Below, piece by piece: positions 1 through 9,740 of a DNA stretch of 64,000 nucleotides; the first letter of the stretch is position 1, and every line of letters begins with the position of its first letter. The stretch comes from Bacillus atrophaeus (GTDB lineage: Bacteria > Bacillota > Bacilli > Bacillales > Bacillaceae), in the NCBI RefSeq assembly GCF_001584335.1, contig NZ_LSBB01000019.1, forward strand, positions 186,001 to 250,000. Direction: 5' to 3'. A program made the position numbers and the translations under genes. The notes under the pieces were generated by a model. The model was not told the DNA's origin, made no database searches, and was given only the letters and a program-made list of their open reading frames with translations.

Positions 1-1566
1 CGGCACGTCAAGTAATGAGACATTAGGAAAAACATAGCCTGCACGGCTTCCGGCCGTTTTTTGCTGTTTATGCGTATCACTTTTCAGCATCAGCACATTA
101 AACGGAACCGACGATCCTTTTTGAGAATGTTCGGTTTGCTTAGCCTGTCCTTTTTCTTTCCGTGAATCAGCAGCCTCATTTCGGCCATGTACCTCGGTTG
201 TATGATTATCCTTTTCTTGCATCTGAGCGGTTTGCATGGCAGGCTCAGATATATTCTCTGAGCTTTCTTCTTTCCGCTCTTGTTCTGTGATAGGCTCTGC
301 ATTTTCTTGTTCATCTTGTGTGCGGAATTCGCTCAGACCTTCTGTTTGGCGAGAAACTAATTCTTCTTCAGTATGCTGATCTGTGAAATCCGGCTGACGT
401 TCAATTTTGTCCTCTTGAGAAGATGGTACGCTCGCTTCTTCTTGAACCTGCGGCGGCAGTTCTTCTTTTTCAGCGTCCAGACCGGACTCCTCATTCAGGT
501 GAGCTTCAGCTTGTTCTGCCTGAGGAACAGACAGCGGCGATTCTTCTCGTGCTTTGGGAACGAACTCCTCGTCTAGGGTTGGTCCAGCCTTCTTCTGGCG
601 GCGCTCATCCGCTTGAGAAGCAATCATTTCGTCCGGCTCTTCCTGAACATGCGTATTGAACTCCTCGGCCTCTATGTTTGGCTCAGGATTCTCTTGTTGG
701 AGTTCACCTTGCCGGTCGGTTTGAGAAGCTGACAACGCTTCGGGCCCTTCCTGAACATGCAGATTGAACTTATCGTTTTCTATGTTTGGTCCAAACTCCT
801 CTTGCTTGCGCTCATCCGCTTGATCAGCTTGAGAAGCTAATGGCGCTTCGTTTTGAGCATGCAGAATGGATTCCTCGTTCTGAATACTTGTTTTCACTTG
901 AGCTTTTGTTTCCGTCCCGTCGTTTTGCTGAAACAGATTTTTCATTGGCTCGGCGTGTGTGCTTACCGTCTCTTCCGATGCTTTCGGAGCCTGCTTCTCC
1001 GGTGTTTGAGATTCTTCCTTTTTCTGAACCGGCTGTTTTTCTAAAAATGGATTTTCTCGCTGTTTTTCGGCTTCTTCTGACAGGAGCGTGACTTTCTCTT
1101 TCACAGCTTTCGGCGGTGCCTGCTTGTCTGTTTTTTTCGCAGGCGGTTTCGGAACATCCGTCTTGATTCTGTGTTTTCCATTAAAACCATAGACCGGTGA
1201 CGGAATCGATGTCGGTTTAAAAGGCTTCTTTGCCGTTTCTGACTTTTCATATGTATACTTCGTTCTATCAATCTGCTCTTTTTCCTGCACGGGACGGCTT
1301 TGAGCAGCTGAAGAAGCATTGCTCCGTTCATACGTCTCGCGCCTTTTCTGTTCGGTTCTCCATTGGCCGTCCGGCACAACAGGGAAACGGAACTTGCCTT
1401 TTGGGTATTCATAATATATTTTGGGATCTTCCAGTCGCTTTAATTGACCTTCCGGATGATGCCGTTCTTGTTGATTCTGAACTTGAGCGGGTTTTGTTTC
1501 CCGTTCATCGTTCTCCTCTTCATTTTCTCCTAAAAATAAATCAAAAAATTTATTCAGCCAACTCAT
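1..1566 (-). CDS. sftA: SftA septum-associated DNA translocase, N-terminal 522 codons (partial)
   Basis: The reading frame is open from the ATG at 1566 to the left edge, so the C-terminal FtsK/SpoIIIE ATPase motor lies outside the window. The protein begins MSWLNKFFDLFLGEN and continues as a long, charged, Gln/Glu/Pro-rich linker. At residues about 488-522 (PFNVLMLKSD, then AGYVFPNVSLLDVP) it enters the region that precedes the motor in the SftA family. SftA is a soluble FtsK-like pump that moves trapped chromosomal DNA away from the division septum. Residues about 236-340 contain three diverged tandem units of 32-36 residues, each starting H(A/V)QxExP. The start is supported by AGAGAGTGAT shortly upstream. 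Only part of the gene is visible; the assignment rests on sequence recall and its place next to ytpR. Confidence 0.85.
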   Translation of the reverse strand, partial: MSWLNKFFDLFLGENEEENDERETKPAQVQNQQERHHPEGQLKRLEDPKIYYEYPKGKFRFPVVPDGQWRTEQKRRETYERSNASSAAQSRPVQEKEQIDRTKYTYEKSETAKKPFKPTSIPSPVYGFNGKHRIKTDVPKPPAKKTDKQAPPKAVKEKVTLLSEEAEKQRENPFLEKQPVQKKEESQTPEKQAPKASEETVSTHAEPMKNLFQQNDGTETKAQVKTSIQNEESILHAQNEAPLASQADQADERKQEEFGPNIENDKFNLHVQEGPEALSASQTDRQGELQQENPEPNIEAEEFNTHVQEEPDEMIASQADERRQKKAGPTLDEEFVPKAREESPLSVPQAEQAEAHLNEESGLDAEKEELPPQVQEEASVPSSQEDKIERQPDFTDQHTEEELVSRQTEGLSEFRTQDEQENAEPITEQERKEESSENISEPAMQTAQMQEKDNHTTEVHGRNEAADSRKEKGQAKQTEHSQKGSSVPFNVLMLKSDTHKQQKTAGSRAGYVFPNVSLLDVP

Positions 1567-1605
1567 GGTTCATCACTCTCTTACTCCCTTTGATGTTTTT
1601 CTGGG

Positions 1606-1623
1606 ACGATTTTTAGTATACCA
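1606..1623 (-). promoter_or_regulatory. Probable extended -10 promoter of sftA
   Basis: On the minus strand TGG-TATACT (complement of 1615-1623) is an extended -10 element about 50 bases before the sftA start. No convincing -35 hexamer is present, which fits extended -10 promoters. Confidence 0.4.
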
Positions 1624-1661
1624 CTGCTGCGTGACTCAGAAAAGATTTAGCTTTACAGCAG

Positions 1662-1698
1662 AACAAAGCCGCTGAGCATTAGGCTCAGCGGCTTTGTT
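1662..1698 (-). terminator. Terminator after ytpR
   Basis: A perfect 16-bp stem (AACAAAGCCGCTGAGC and its complement) with a 5-base loop lies between the ytpR stop and the sftA promoter. It probably ends the ytpP-ytpQ-ytpR transcript. The T tract after it is short. Confidence 0.75.
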
Positions 1699-1734
1699 CA
1701 CATGATTCGATATTTTCCCCTGATTTATGGGAGT

Positions 1735-2340
1735 CTAAAATTGAAATGGTTCTCCTGCCTCATATTCTCCTTCTAACACAAGAATGCCTTTTTCCTTCGG
1801 AGCATCCGGTAAATCGAGTTCCTTAGCGGAGCAGATCATACCGCTGGAAGCGACGCCTCTCAGCTCGGCATCCTTAATCACAAGTCCGCTCGGCATCACG
1901 GCGCCTACTTTGGCCACGACTACTTTTTGGCCTTGGTCAACGTTTGGCGCTCCGCATACGATCTGCACTGTTTCATCTCCTGTATTAACCTGGCAGATGC
2001 TCAGCTTATCAGCATTCGGATGTTTTTCTTTTGATTCAATATAACCGACAACAAATTTAGGTGATAAATCGACAGTCAGTTTTTCTTCAATGCCGCTTCT
2101 GTTTAAGATCTCGTTTACATCTTGCACAAAGGTTTCTGAAAGGGCGACAGGGCCTTTTTCTGCAATTGTTAAATAGGAAGACGCATTAAAAATATTAAAG
2201 CCTGTCGTTTCCTTTGTCTCTTTGTTATAAATTTTCACAACGTCGCCGTGCTTTTCAAATCCGGCTTGCTCGCGTGAAACATCTTGAAGAGAGATTAAAA
2301 GCGTATCTCCCACACCTTCTTTATTATAAAAAGCGTTCAT
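1735..2340 (-). CDS. ytpR: YtpR, tRNA-binding-domain protein
   Basis: 201 residues. The C-terminal half (about 90-195) is an EMAP/Arc1p-type tRNA-binding OB fold like the N-terminal domain of the phenylalanyl-tRNA synthetase beta chain. Seen motifs are [32 protein letters not shown] and [14 protein letters not shown]. The N-terminal 90 residues are the small domain typical of the YtpR family. The length matches the family. The gene follows ytpQ with a 14-base gap and GAAAGGA upstream of its ATG. A tRNA- or RNA-related role is inferred from the domain; the exact function is not established. Confidence 0.92.
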   Translation of the reverse strand: MNAFYNKEGVGDTLLISLQDVSREQAGFEKHGDVVKIYNKETKETTGFNIFNASSYLTIAEKGPVALSETFVQDVNEILNRSGIEEKLTVDLSPKFVVGYIESKEKHPNADKLSICQVNTGDETVQIVCGAPNVDQGQKVVVAKVGAVMPSGLVIKDAELRGVASSGMICSAKELDLPDAPKEKGILVLEGEYEAGEPFQF

Positions 2341-2354
2341 AAGTAAAATCCTTT

Positions 2355-3164
2355 CTAATCCTTTTTCGGCCGGTTTTTTGCCAAGATAAACACCGGTTCC
2401 AGCTTTCCTTCATTGTACAGGAATGAGAGAGCGGTAATCGGAACGGTGCCGCTTGCAAAGAAGCTCATTGACATTTGCCCAAGAATATCATACCCTGTTT
2501 CATTTCGAATGTCAGCAAGTATCAGAACGTCCTGATGCGGAACGGAGATGGCTAACTCGCCCTCTGAATTGTGTTTATATTCATTCAGGATGGCTTCATT
2601 TAATATCCGGCTGGCATCATACCCGTCATTCGCTCGGAAGAAATAAAAGTAATTTCCGGCGACTGTATCTTCTTTGACAACCGTATTTAAAGAACGGAGA
2701 TTAAAAGAGGCCGTTTCTCTGATCCGCTCCTTTGACCAGTTTTCTTTTTCAAGCATGCGCTGGTCTATCAAGCGGTATGTGTTCCCGAGATCAAGCGCAT
2801 AGTAGATTCTGGTTTCGGCTGTGTGGTCATCATAGACAAGCGGAATCCCTTCGCTGGATGTATCGGGAAAAGAGGTCGAACGGATAACCGGATAGATCCG
2901 GCTTTCCTTGCCCGTCATTTCTTGCGCTTTGCCTTCCATGGCGGTAAGCGCTTCTGCAACGTAATAAACGATCTCATCAATCGCTTCCTCTTTTTTCACT
3001 TCCCATTTTGCGATAATCGGCGGCAGTTCAAGTGTGATGCCTTTTTTAGTCGTTTGATCCTCAACACGGAGGGTGTCTTTTTCTCTGTCAAATAAAAAGG
3101 AACGATTCTCGTGCTGAAGGCGCTGTTTTAATAGATCTGACAGCTTCCTTGACGTCATTTTCAA
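2355..3164 (-). CDS. ytpQ: YtpQ, DUF1444 family protein
   Basis: 269 residues, recognised as the DUF1444/YtpQ family by length, by its position between ytpP and ytpR, and by the Arg/Asp-rich start. A TTG start at 3164 is preferred over the ATG at 3158 because AAAGGAGGG lies 8 bases before the TTG but 14 before the ATG. No signal peptide, membrane segment or catalytic motif is visible, so the protein is probably cytoplasmic. Function is unknown. It is co-transcribed with ytpP (18-base gap) and ytpR. Confidence 0.88.
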   Translation of the reverse strand: MKMTSRKLSDLLKQRLQHENRSFLFDREKDTLRVEDQTTKKGITLELPPIIAKWEVKKEEAIDEIVYYVAEALTAMEGKAQEMTGKESRIYPVIRSTSFPDTSSEGIPLVYDDHTAETRIYYALDLGNTYRLIDQRMLEKENWSKERIRETASFNLRSLNTVVKEDTVAGNYFYFFRANDGYDASRILNEAILNEYKHNSEGELAISVPHQDVLILADIRNETGYDILGQMSMSFFASGTVPITALSFLYNEGKLEPVFILAKNRPKKD

Positions 3165-3181
3165 GCTAATGCCCTCCTTTG

Positions 3182-3502
3182 TTATTGAGCAAGAGATTCA
3201 GTTAAAAATTGTTCGATTTCCTCTTTTGTTTTTCTGTCCTTGCTTACAAAACGGCTGACTTCTTTGCCTTCATTAAATACGACAAAGCTCGGGATGCCGT
3301 AGATTTCCCATTCCGCACATGTATCAATAAATTTGTCACGGTCGACATAATAGTACGTGAATTCAGGAAAGTTTGCTTCAAGCTCCGGTAGAAACGGTTC
3401 TACAAAGCGGCAGTCAGGACACCAGTCTGCTGAAAACATGAAAACGGCCCAATCATCTTTTACCGCTTTTTGCAATTCTTCAATTGATTCTAATTTCTTC
3501 AT
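3182..3502 (-). CDS. ytpP: YtpP, thioredoxin-like protein
   Basis: A 106-residue thioredoxin fold with the active-site motif WCPDC at about residue 28 ([15 protein letters not shown]) and the cis-proline segment [10 protein letters not shown]. The ATG at 3502 follows GGAGG at good spacing and gives the usual length. An in-frame upstream start would add 23 residues with no support. The CPDC pair instead of CGPC suggests a redox or monitoring role distinct from housekeeping TrxA. First gene of ytpPQR. Confidence 0.9.
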   Translation of the reverse strand: MKKLESIEELQKAVKDDWAVFMFSADWCPDCRFVEPFLPELEANFPEFTYYYVDRDKFIDTCAEWEIYGIPSFVVFNEGKEVSRFVSKDRKTKEEIEQFLTESLAQ

Positions 3503-3740
3503 TTTTCTATTCCTCCAGTTGTTTGAGTTTTTTACAAATTTGTATGCAGATACTAAGTCCACTTGGATCATACCAAACTGATAACAGCAAGACCAACTAT
3601 ATGCAATAAATGACTATGTAAGATTAATGTTCCCATTATCATTATCATATTTTATTTGCATTATCAAGCACGTTTCGTTTAACATCTTGGTATCAAGGGC
3701 AAAATTTACAGAGATCAGCCATACATAAGGAGGAATTGGT

Positions 3741-4187
3741 ATGCAATTTACCGTTTACTTAGCAGGAGAAATCCACAGCAACTGGCGGGACGAGCTGAAG
3801 GAGAAAACAAAATCCTTAAAACTTCCGATTACGTTTGTCGGTCCGATGGAACATCATGACCGTTCAGACAACATCGGAGAAGAAATTATGGGAGAGCAGC
3901 ACGATGCCGTTTTAAAAGATGATAAGGCTTCTGATGTGAATAACTTCAGAACAGCTGTCCTCATGAATAAAGCAGACTTTGTCATCGCCCTGTTTGGCGA
4001 AAAATACAAGCAATGGAATACGGCGATGGATGCCTCTTATGCCATCGCAAAAGGTAAACCGCTGATTATCATCCGGCCGGAATCGCTCCACCATCCGTTA
4101 AAAGAGCTGACAAATAAGGCAAATATCACTGTAGAAACCGTCAACCAAGCCATTAAGGCCCTCTCCTATGTATTTGAAGCTGAGTAA
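3741..4187 (+). CDS. ytoQ: YtoQ family protein
   Basis: 148 residues beginning MQFTVYLAGEIHSNWR, with AAGGAGG upstream. It resembles nucleoside 2-deoxyribosyltransferase-like folds: the N-terminal YLAGEIHS strand-loop, then GPMEHHDRSDNIGE, VLMNKADFVIALFGEKYKQWNTAMDASYA and GKPLIII. These match the YtoQ family, which has that fold but no established reaction. It is a single-gene transcript, divergent from ytpP and followed by hairpins. Confidence 0.9.
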   Translation: MQFTVYLAGEIHSNWRDELKEKTKSLKLPITFVGPMEHHDRSDNIGEEIMGEQHDAVLKDDKASDVNNFRTAVLMNKADFVIALFGEKYKQWNTAMDASYAIAKGKPLIIIRPESLHHPLKELTNKANITVETVNQAIKALSYVFEAE

Positions 4188-4257
4188 GCAGGCACCGCTT
4201 TTGGCGGACCTGCTTTTTTGTTTCATGACACCCTTAGCCCTCCGTGCCAAAGAACCT

Positions 4258-4302
4258 AAAAAGCTTGCCGGCGCAGGACAAAGCCTTTGCCGACAAGCTT
4301 TC
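4258..4302 (-). terminator. Terminator of ytoP
   Basis: Minus-strand hairpin AAGCTTGTCGGC/GCCGGCAAGCTT followed by TTTTT, just past the ytoP stop. A second, weaker hairpin at about 4186-4219 (AGCAGG...CCTGCT then TTTTTT) could end ytoQ. Confidence 0.75.
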
Positions 4303-4311
4303 ATACAAGAG

Positions 4312-5385
4312 TTACATATTCTCTTTGATCGATTCAACCGTCTGTTTATCACAGGCAGTCACGAGCTTGATCAGCATCTCTTTAGCCGCTGCGTAGTCAT
4401 CAATGTGGATGATTGAGGCGTTTGTATGAATATAGCGGGAACAAATGCCGATGACCGCTGACGGCACACCATTGTTTGAAATATGCACTCTGCCGGCATC
4501 AGTACCGCCGCCGGATACAAAATATTGATAAGGAATATCGTGAGTTTCCGCAGTATCGAGGACAAACTCTCTCATTCCGCGGTGCATCACTGTGGTTCTG
4601 TCAAGTATACGAAGCAGAAAGCCTTTGCCGAGCTGGCCAAATTGCTGCTTGTCGCCGCTCATATCATTCGCGGGACTTGCATCAAGAGCAAAAAACAAGT
4701 CGGGTTTGATCATATTGGCGGCAGTCTGCGCGCCTCTTAAGCCGACTTCCTCCTGAACCGTCGCACCCGCATAAAGATTATTCGGCACGTCCTTGCCATG
4801 CAATTCTTTCAAAAGCTCAATGCTCAAACCGCATCCGTATCTGTTATCCCAAGCTTTTGATAAAATTTTCTTTTCGTTCGCCATTGTCGTAAACGGGCAT
4901 ACCGGGACAATCTGCTGTCCGGGTTTAATCCCAAGATTAATGGCATCTTCTTTATCATCCGCTCCAATGTCAATCATCATGTTTTTGATATCCATCGGCT
5001 TGCTGCGCTGGGCATCTGTTAATAAATGAGGCGGGATGCTGGCCACGACGCCCGGAATCGGGCCTTTATCTGTCTGAACTTCAACCCTTTGAGCGAGGAG
5101 CACCTGACTCCACCAGCCGCCGAGGGTCTGAAATCTCAGCAAACCGTTATCAGTAATGGAGGTCACCATAAATCCGACTTCGTCCATATGTCCGGCGACC
5201 ATAATTCTCGGCGCGTCCTCCGCGCCTTTTCTTACTCCGAAAACACTTCCAAGTCTATCCTGCACGATGTCATCGGCATATTTTGAGAGCTCCTGCTTCA
5301 TAAATGCGCGTACCTGATGCTCATTGCCGGGGGCTCCGGGCAGCTGCGTCAGTGTTTGGAAAAGCGCTTTCGTTTCTTGATTCAT
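4312..5385 (-). CDS. ytoP: YtoP, M42-family metallo-aminopeptidase
   Basis: 357 residues. Metal-binding and active-site motifs of M42 glutamyl/deblocking aminopeptidases are present: [12 protein letters not shown] (His/Asp) near residue 65, [10 protein letters not shown] (bridging Asp), [12 protein letters not shown] (catalytic Glu), [10 protein letters not shown], and [11 protein letters not shown] (His). It is probably a cytosolic tetrahedral peptidase acting on peptides released by proteolysis. ATG preceded by GAGGGGA. Single-gene transcript with its own terminator. Confidence 0.93.
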   Translation of the reverse strand: MNQETKALFQTLTQLPGAPGNEHQVRAFMKQELSKYADDIVQDRLGSVFGVRKGAEDAPRIMVAGHMDEVGFMVTSITDNGLLRFQTLGGWWSQVLLAQRVEVQTDKGPIPGVVASIPPHLLTDAQRSKPMDIKNMMIDIGADDKEDAINLGIKPGQQIVPVCPFTTMANEKKILSKAWDNRYGCGLSIELLKELHGKDVPNNLYAGATVQEEVGLRGAQTAANMIKPDLFFALDASPANDMSGDKQQFGQLGKGFLLRILDRTTVMHRGMREFVLDTAETHDIPYQYFVSGGGTDAGRVHISNNGVPSAVIGICSRYIHTNASIIHIDDYAAAKEMLIKLVTACDKQTVESIKENM

Positions 5386-5484
5386 GTTTTCCCCTCATTT
5401 CTTATGTAAGTCTTTTTATTTTATTAGAAAAATAGCTGTTTTCCAAGCACCTTGACCGAATCGGCTCATAAACCCACACATTAC

Positions 5485-5513
5485 TTAACAGCACCTGCCA
5501 TCTTCTGTATAAT
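5485..5513 (+). promoter_or_regulatory. Sigma-A promoter of ytzB
   Basis: TTAACA at 5485-5490, a 17-base spacer, and TATAAT at 5508-5513, about 33 bases before the GTG start of ytzB. Confidence 0.65.
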
Positions 5514-5545
5514 AAAAAGTACGATAACTCAGGAGGTGCTTTATT

Positions 5546-5863
5546 GTGAAATTGCGTCATCTTCTTTTAGGAGCAGGACTTGGAATTGCGGCAGCTGTCA
5601 TTGTGAAGCAGTATGCCATGAAGCCTTATATTTCATCTGAAAAAGCGCTTCAAATTGTGAAATCAGCTTTTAAACAGCGCGGACCGATTGACGGATCATG
5701 GATTTATACCGAGCCTGAACCTTATCACGTTAATGGAGAAACCGTACATGTCTACAAAACCGGTGTGACACGCTCTGCATTCGGTGAATTAGAGCAATAT
5801 GAAGTTATGGTCGATGCGAAAACCGGAACGATTGTAGATGTCGTTGATTCCGTCGCTTCCTGA
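5546..5863 (+). CDS. ytzB: YtzB, membrane-anchored PepSY-like protein
   Basis: 105 residues with a GTG start directly behind AGGAGGTG. An N-terminal hydrophobic segment (residues 5-22, LLLGAGLGIAAAVIV) is an uncleaved anchor or signal. The remainder (SSEKALQIVKSAFKQ, then YEVMVDAKTGTIVDVVD) looks like a single PepSY-type domain, a fold often found outside the membrane and linked to protease control. Function is unproven. It is followed by a hairpin at 5880-5911 shared with malS. Confidence 0.85.
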   Translation: MKLRHLLLGAGLGIAAAVIVKQYAMKPYISSEKALQIVKSAFKQRGPIDGSWIYTEPEPYHVNGETVHVYKTGVTRSAFGELEQYEVMVDAKTGTIVDVVDSVAS

Positions 5864-5879
5864 CAGGACGAGTATATGA

Positions 5880-5911
5880 TAAGAGCCGCTGCGGTATGCA
5901 GCGGCTCTTTT
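5880..5911. terminator. Bidirectional terminator between ytzB and malS
   Basis: Stem AAGAGCCGCTGC/GCAGCGGCTCTT with short A and T tracts on both sides, between the converging stops at 5863 and 5915. Confidence 0.85.
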
Positions 5912-5914
5912 ATC

Positions 5915-7615
5915 TTATATTGCCTGTATTGGTTTATACACTGGATACCACATCGCATCTTGCACTGCCTGAATTAAATCTTCCGGCTCTTCTTCAGCCA
6001 CCCCGTCCTTGATGGCCGCTTCGGCTACGGCGACCGCTACTGTGGCAGATACAGTCCGTAAATCTTCAACTTTTGGAAGCATCGGAGCTCCCGGCTGTCC
6101 TACATTCACCATGCCTGCTATGGATTTGGCGCAGGCTGCAAACATATTATCCGTAATGAGCTTTGCTTTTGTTACAATCGTTCCGAGGCCAAGGCCCGGG
6201 AAAACGAGCGCATTATTCGCCTGTCCGATATGATACGTAACGCCGTTGTATTCGACTGGCGGAAACGGACTGCCAGTCGTTACAAGCGCACGCCCCTCCG
6301 TCCACTCGATCAAGTCCTGCGGTTTTGCTTCCGATAAGTTGGTCGGGTTTGACATTGGCAAAATGGCAGGCCGCTTTACATGAGAAGCCATTTCCTTCAC
6401 AATTTCTTCAGTGAAAGCGCCTGACACAGTCGATGTTCCGATCAGGATCGTCGGTTTTGCCTGCCGTACTGTTTCTGCCAAATCAATTGAACCGCCTTCT
6501 CCGCCGCGCTGATACCCCTTCACTTCTTCAGCCGGGCGTGCGTAAGGCACTTGAAAATCCCGCAGATCGTCCATATCGTCGGTTAACAGCCCGTTTCTGT
6601 CTACACACCAGAAACGCCGGTATGATTCTTCCTCATCAACGCCTTCACGCACGAGAGCTTCACGGAGCTGCTCAGCGATGCCGATACCCGCCGTGCCCGC
6701 ACCGAATATCACAACTCTGTGTTCTTTCAAAGGCATTTTTGAAGCTTTCGCACAAGAAAGCACTGCAGCTAGTGAAACTGCACCCGTTCCTTGAATATCA
6801 TCGTTAAACGTACAGATTTTATCTTTATACCGTTTTAATATCTCCCGTGCGTTTTTTGTGCCGAAATCTTCCCAGTGAAGCAATGCATTTGGGAACGTTT
6901 CTTTTGCCAATGCGACATATTCATCAATAAATTGATCATATCGCTCGCCGCGGACTCTGGAATGCTGATTCCCGACATAGAGCGGATCATTAAGAAGGCT
7001 TTCCTGATTCGTTCCGGCATCCAGAACAACCGCCAGCACTCTGCTCGGATCAATCCCGGCAGCGGCTGTGTAGACGGCAAGTTTTCCGACAGAAATTGCG
7101 ATTCCGCCGACTCCCCAGTCTCCGATCCCTAGAATCCCTTCCGCATCGGTTGCAACAATTAAATCAATTTGATCATTCTTGCCGCCAAACTGTTTAAATG
7201 CGTCACGCATTCCCTCCGGATCATCAATGGATAAGTAAAGTCCGCGCGGTTTTCGATATTCATGGCTGTACTTTTGGATGGCCGTTCCGACAGTCGGTGT
7301 ATAAACGATTGGGAGCATTTCACCTAAATGGTCATTTAACAACCGGTAAAACAGCGTTTCGTTACGGTCATGCAGAGAAGTCAAATAGACATTTTTGCTC
7401 AATTCATCAGGCTGTGATACGAATTGTTCGTAAGCCCTTTTAGCCTGTTCCTCAATGGTCAATACTTTTGGAGGCAAAAAGCCTTTTAACCCAAGTTCTT
7501 TTCTCTCTTCTTCAGTAAACGCAACCCCTTTATTTAAAAAAGGAACGGAAAGGATTTCTAATCCTCTTAATGTTGTTTTTATTTCTCCTTCTTTCGTCAC
7601 TTGAAATTGATTCAC
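5915..7615 (-). CDS. malS: NAD-dependent malic enzyme MalS
   Basis: 566 residues. Converts malate to pyruvate and CO2 with reduction of NAD. Large-subunit malic-enzyme motifs are clear: [19 protein letters not shown], the [11 protein letters not shown] glycine-rich segment, [13 protein letters not shown] (metal-binding Asp pair), the NAD fold [14 protein letters not shown], and [16 protein letters not shown] at 7615 is chosen because AAAGGAAG lies 9 bases before it and the length then matches MalS; an in-frame GTG at 7633 has no ribosome site. Divergent from nothing: ytnP lies upstream on the same strand, 81 bases away. Confidence 0.94.
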   Translation of the reverse strand: MNQFQVTKEGEIKTTLRGLEILSVPFLNKGVAFTEEERKELGLKGFLPPKVLTIEEQAKRAYEQFVSQPDELSKNVYLTSLHDRNETLFYRLLNDHLGEMLPIVYTPTVGTAIQKYSHEYRKPRGLYLSIDDPEGMRDAFKQFGGKNDQIDLIVATDAEGILGIGDWGVGGIAISVGKLAVYTAAAGIDPSRVLAVVLDAGTNQESLLNDPLYVGNQHSRVRGERYDQFIDEYVALAKETFPNALLHWEDFGTKNAREILKRYKDKICTFNDDIQGTGAVSLAAVLSCAKASKMPLKEHRVVIFGAGTAGIGIAEQLREALVREGVDEEESYRRFWCVDRNGLLTDDMDDLRDFQVPYARPAEEVKGYQRGGEGGSIDLAETVRQAKPTILIGTSTVSGAFTEEIVKEMASHVKRPAILPMSNPTNLSEAKPQDLIEWTEGRALVTTGSPFPPVEYNGVTYHIGQANNALVFPGLGLGTIVTKAKLITDNMFAACAKSIAGMVNVGQPGAPMLPKVEDLRTVSATVAVAVAEAAIKDGVAEEEPEDLIQAVQDAMWYPVYKPIQAI

Positions 7616-7696
7616 CCTGCCTCTTCCTTTCACAACATAATTTTTACTAGGTTGCTTTATTTACCGGAAATCATGCAGGGTAAACATAAAAATATG

Positions 7697-8542
7697 CTAC
7701 TTCCCCGTGCGTTTGAGTGAATCAGTGATGGTGCCGTCCTCTTCCCATTTCACTGCTCTGTAACATTCATCATGATAAAAGATCATCCAGGCGTCTTTTT
7801 CCTCGGCATAGGCTAGCCATTTTTGTTTTTCCGATATAGTAGTCATCGGATAATCATCATAAGCTAACACCCATAATGCGTTGCGGTGGGCGGCGGTCGG
7901 CATGAGATCAGCCATGTGAATGGCGGTTTCATCCCCGTCCTCACACACAAGGATGCTGTGGCCGTCACTGTGGCCCCCGGTGTGATGCATCGTGATCCCT
8001 TCTGTAATCATGCAGGAACTGTCAAAGGTTTTCACCTGGCTCTCTACAGCCTCCCAGTTTTCTTTCCAATACGTATTTTTGGATCTGATATTCGGGTGGC
8101 GCATTTCATTCCACTCGACAGACGAGGTATAGATGTCTGCATCGGGGAACACAGAGACAAGTTTTTCACCTTGGTATTCTGTCAATCCTGAGGCATGATC
8201 AAAATGAAGATGCGTCATCGCAATGATGTCAATATCATGAACCGTCAATCCTAGTTCAGCCAACGATTTTTTTATATTAGACTGCTGTGTAACGCCGTAA
8301 TTCCTTATTTGCTTATCCGTCATCTTTCCGGACCCAATACCTGCGTCAACCAAAATATTCAGCCCGTTTTTTTGGATCAAGATGGGGTCTGTTCTCAGTT
8401 CAATTTGATTTTTTTCATTTACAGGATATTTCTTTGACCATAACGGTTTCGGAACGACACCGAACATCGCGCCCCCGTCCATATGGGTAACGCCTCCGTC
8501 AAGCCAGGTAAACACAATACTGCCCATTTTCATTGTTTCCAT
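7697..8542 (-). CDS. ytnP: YtnP, metallo-beta-lactamase-fold quorum-quenching lactonase
   Basis: 281 residues. The metallo-beta-lactamase metal site [10 protein letters not shown] (HxHxDH) is near residue 110, followed by [19 protein letters not shown] and a final YHDE. The B. subtilis protein is reported to degrade the gamma-butyrolactone-type signals of Streptomyces and so to interfere with streptomycin production; transfer of that role here is inferred from orthology. No signal peptide is seen, so it acts in the cytoplasm unless released. ATG with GGAGGG 6 bases upstream. Confidence 0.9.
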   Translation of the reverse strand: METMKMGSIVFTWLDGGVTHMDGGAMFGVVPKPLWSKKYPVNEKNQIELRTDPILIQKNGLNILVDAGIGSGKMTDKQIRNYGVTQQSNIKKSLAELGLTVHDIDIIAMTHLHFDHASGLTEYQGEKLVSVFPDADIYTSSVEWNEMRHPNIRSKNTYWKENWEAVESQVKTFDSSCMITEGITMHHTGGHSDGHSILVCEDGDETAIHMADLMPTAAHRNALWVLAYDDYPMTTISEKQKWLAYAEEKDAWMIFYHDECYRAVKWEEDGTITDSLKRTGK

Positions 8543-8587
8543 TGCGATCCCTCCTGCATTTTATGGTAGCAAATGGAGCAACAAAAA

Positions 8588-8613
8588 AACAGACTCCCGT
8601 ATCAGAGTCTGTT
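8588..8613 (-). terminator. Terminator of trmB
   Basis: Minus-strand ACAGACTC...GAGTCTGT hairpin followed by seven T residues, directly past the trmB stop at 8614. Confidence 0.85.
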
Positions 8614-9255
8614 TTACGTTCTCCATTCCGCTTCCGCCCGGTAAATCGGCTGGCCCAGCGCAGAGAATTTTTCTTCATATTCTGTCATGATATTGCCTTC
8701 CGGATCACTGTTATGCAAATCGAGGCTGACATACGTTAAAAGCAATCCATATTCTGAAAAACTTTTCAGCGAATACTCGAACAGGCCGCGATTGTCTGTT
8801 TTAAAATGAATCGCTCCGGCTCCGCCCATCACTTCTTCATACTTTTTCAAGAAATGCGAGTAGGTTAAACGGCGTTTTTCGTGCCGGTTTTTCGGCCAAG
8901 GATCGGAAAAGTTTAAATATACCCGTTGGACTTCACCGGGATCAAACACGTCGGTGAGTGTATCAGCGTCGATATTCAGCAGGCGCACATTCGGCGCTCC
9001 GCTTTGCTTCACTTTCTCAACGGCGGTAACGATGACGCTTTTAAACAATTCAATTCCAATATAGTTAATATCGGGATGCTGCTTGCCCATCCCGGAAATG
9101 AATTGTCCTTTTCCCGTTCCTACTTCGATATGGATCGGGTTTTCATTGCCAAACACGGTGCTCCATTTCCCCTTATAAGCAGCAGGGTCGCTTATTGCAA
9201 TATCAGAGTGTTCAGCCAAAAAATCATTGGCCCACGGCTTATGGCGCATTCTCAT
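8614..9255 (-). CDS. trmB: tRNA (guanine-N7-)-methyltransferase TrmB
   Basis: 213 residues. Methylates G46 in the variable loop of tRNA using S-adenosylmethionine. Motifs: [12 protein letters not shown] (SAM site), [23 protein letters not shown], and the family signature [18 protein letters not shown]. The ATG at 9255 follows AGAGGTG and gives the standard length; a longer in-frame version would add 34 unsupported residues. Confidence 0.95.
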   Translation of the reverse strand: MRMRHKPWANDFLAEHSDIAISDPAAYKGKWSTVFGNENPIHIEVGTGKGQFISGMGKQHPDINYIGIELFKSVIVTAVEKVKQSGAPNVRLLNIDADTLTDVFDPGEVQRVYLNFSDPWPKNRHEKRRLTYSHFLKKYEEVMGGAGAIHFKTDNRGLFEYSLKSFSEYGLLLTYVSLDLHNSDPEGNIMTEYEEKFSALGQPIYRAEAEWRT

Positions 9256-9357
9256 ATGATTGACACCTCTATCTATAATTTCGACTAACAACATACCATG
9301 AATTAAAAAGACCCGCAAGCGCGTTTTTATCATTTCGGGCTTCATTGACGCCCGCAT

Positions 9358-9392
9358 AAAAAAGGAGGTTCCCTATGAGCCGGAACACTCCT
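9358..9392 (-). terminator. Minus-strand terminator downstream of ytmP, antisense to the ytzH 5' region
   Basis: On the minus strand AGGAG-T-GTTCC pairs with GGAACCTCCT and is followed by TTTTTT. It would stop ytmP transcription after crossing ytzH. On the plus strand the same bases read AAAGGAGG and look like an excellent ribosome site for an ATG at 9375. Confidence 0.6.
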
Positions 9393-9455
9393 CTTTCTTG
9401 CATAAAAACGTGCTGTTTTGAACACGTTAACCCTTATGATACTGAAGGGATGTGT

Positions 9456-9740
9456 ATGGATATGGGCTTAAATCATGAGCATCAGGTTCATTTATTGAAA
9501 GACATACTGACTGACCATCAATTGGATTGCTGCGGCACTGTTGCAGAATATGAACAGCTTGAACGCGTCATCAAATCATTAATGGCCAACACCGATCTGA
9601 ATTCAAATATCAAACACGTGCTGGAAGATGTGTACCAATACAGCCAATCAGGCAGAACGGCCAATTCCATCGACTCGCACATCCGGGAGCATCAGAGCCA
9701 TTTATCTCAATGGGTGGAGGAAATGGATTCGTACTCCTGA
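9456..9740 (+). CDS. ytzH: YtzH-like protein
   Basis: 94 residues from the ATG at 9456 (AAGGGA 5 bases upstream). A start at 9462 would give 92 residues; a third in-frame ATG at 9375 has a strong AAAGGAGG but adds 27 residues with no obvious domain. The core, LNHEHQVHLLKDILTDHQLDCCGTVAEYEQ, is the YtzH family: small, acidic, probably helical, with a Cys pair. No membrane segment. Function unknown. It ends one base before the converging ytmP stop. Confidence 0.8.
   Translation: MDMGLNHEHQVHLLKDILTDHQLDCCGTVAEYEQLERVIKSLMANTDLNSNIKHVLEDVYQYSQSGRTANSIDSHIREHQSHLSQWVEEMDSYS

Noticed and set aside
1230-1616. 128-codon frame on the plus strand at the sftA start
   Set aside because: Opposite strand of a continuous 522-codon sftA frame with its own start signals.
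3628-3656. Possible Fur box (ATGATAATGATAATGG on the minus strand) between ytpP and ytoQ
   Set aside because: Two GATAAT hexamers are present, but the inverted third element is missing and neither neighbour is an iron gene.
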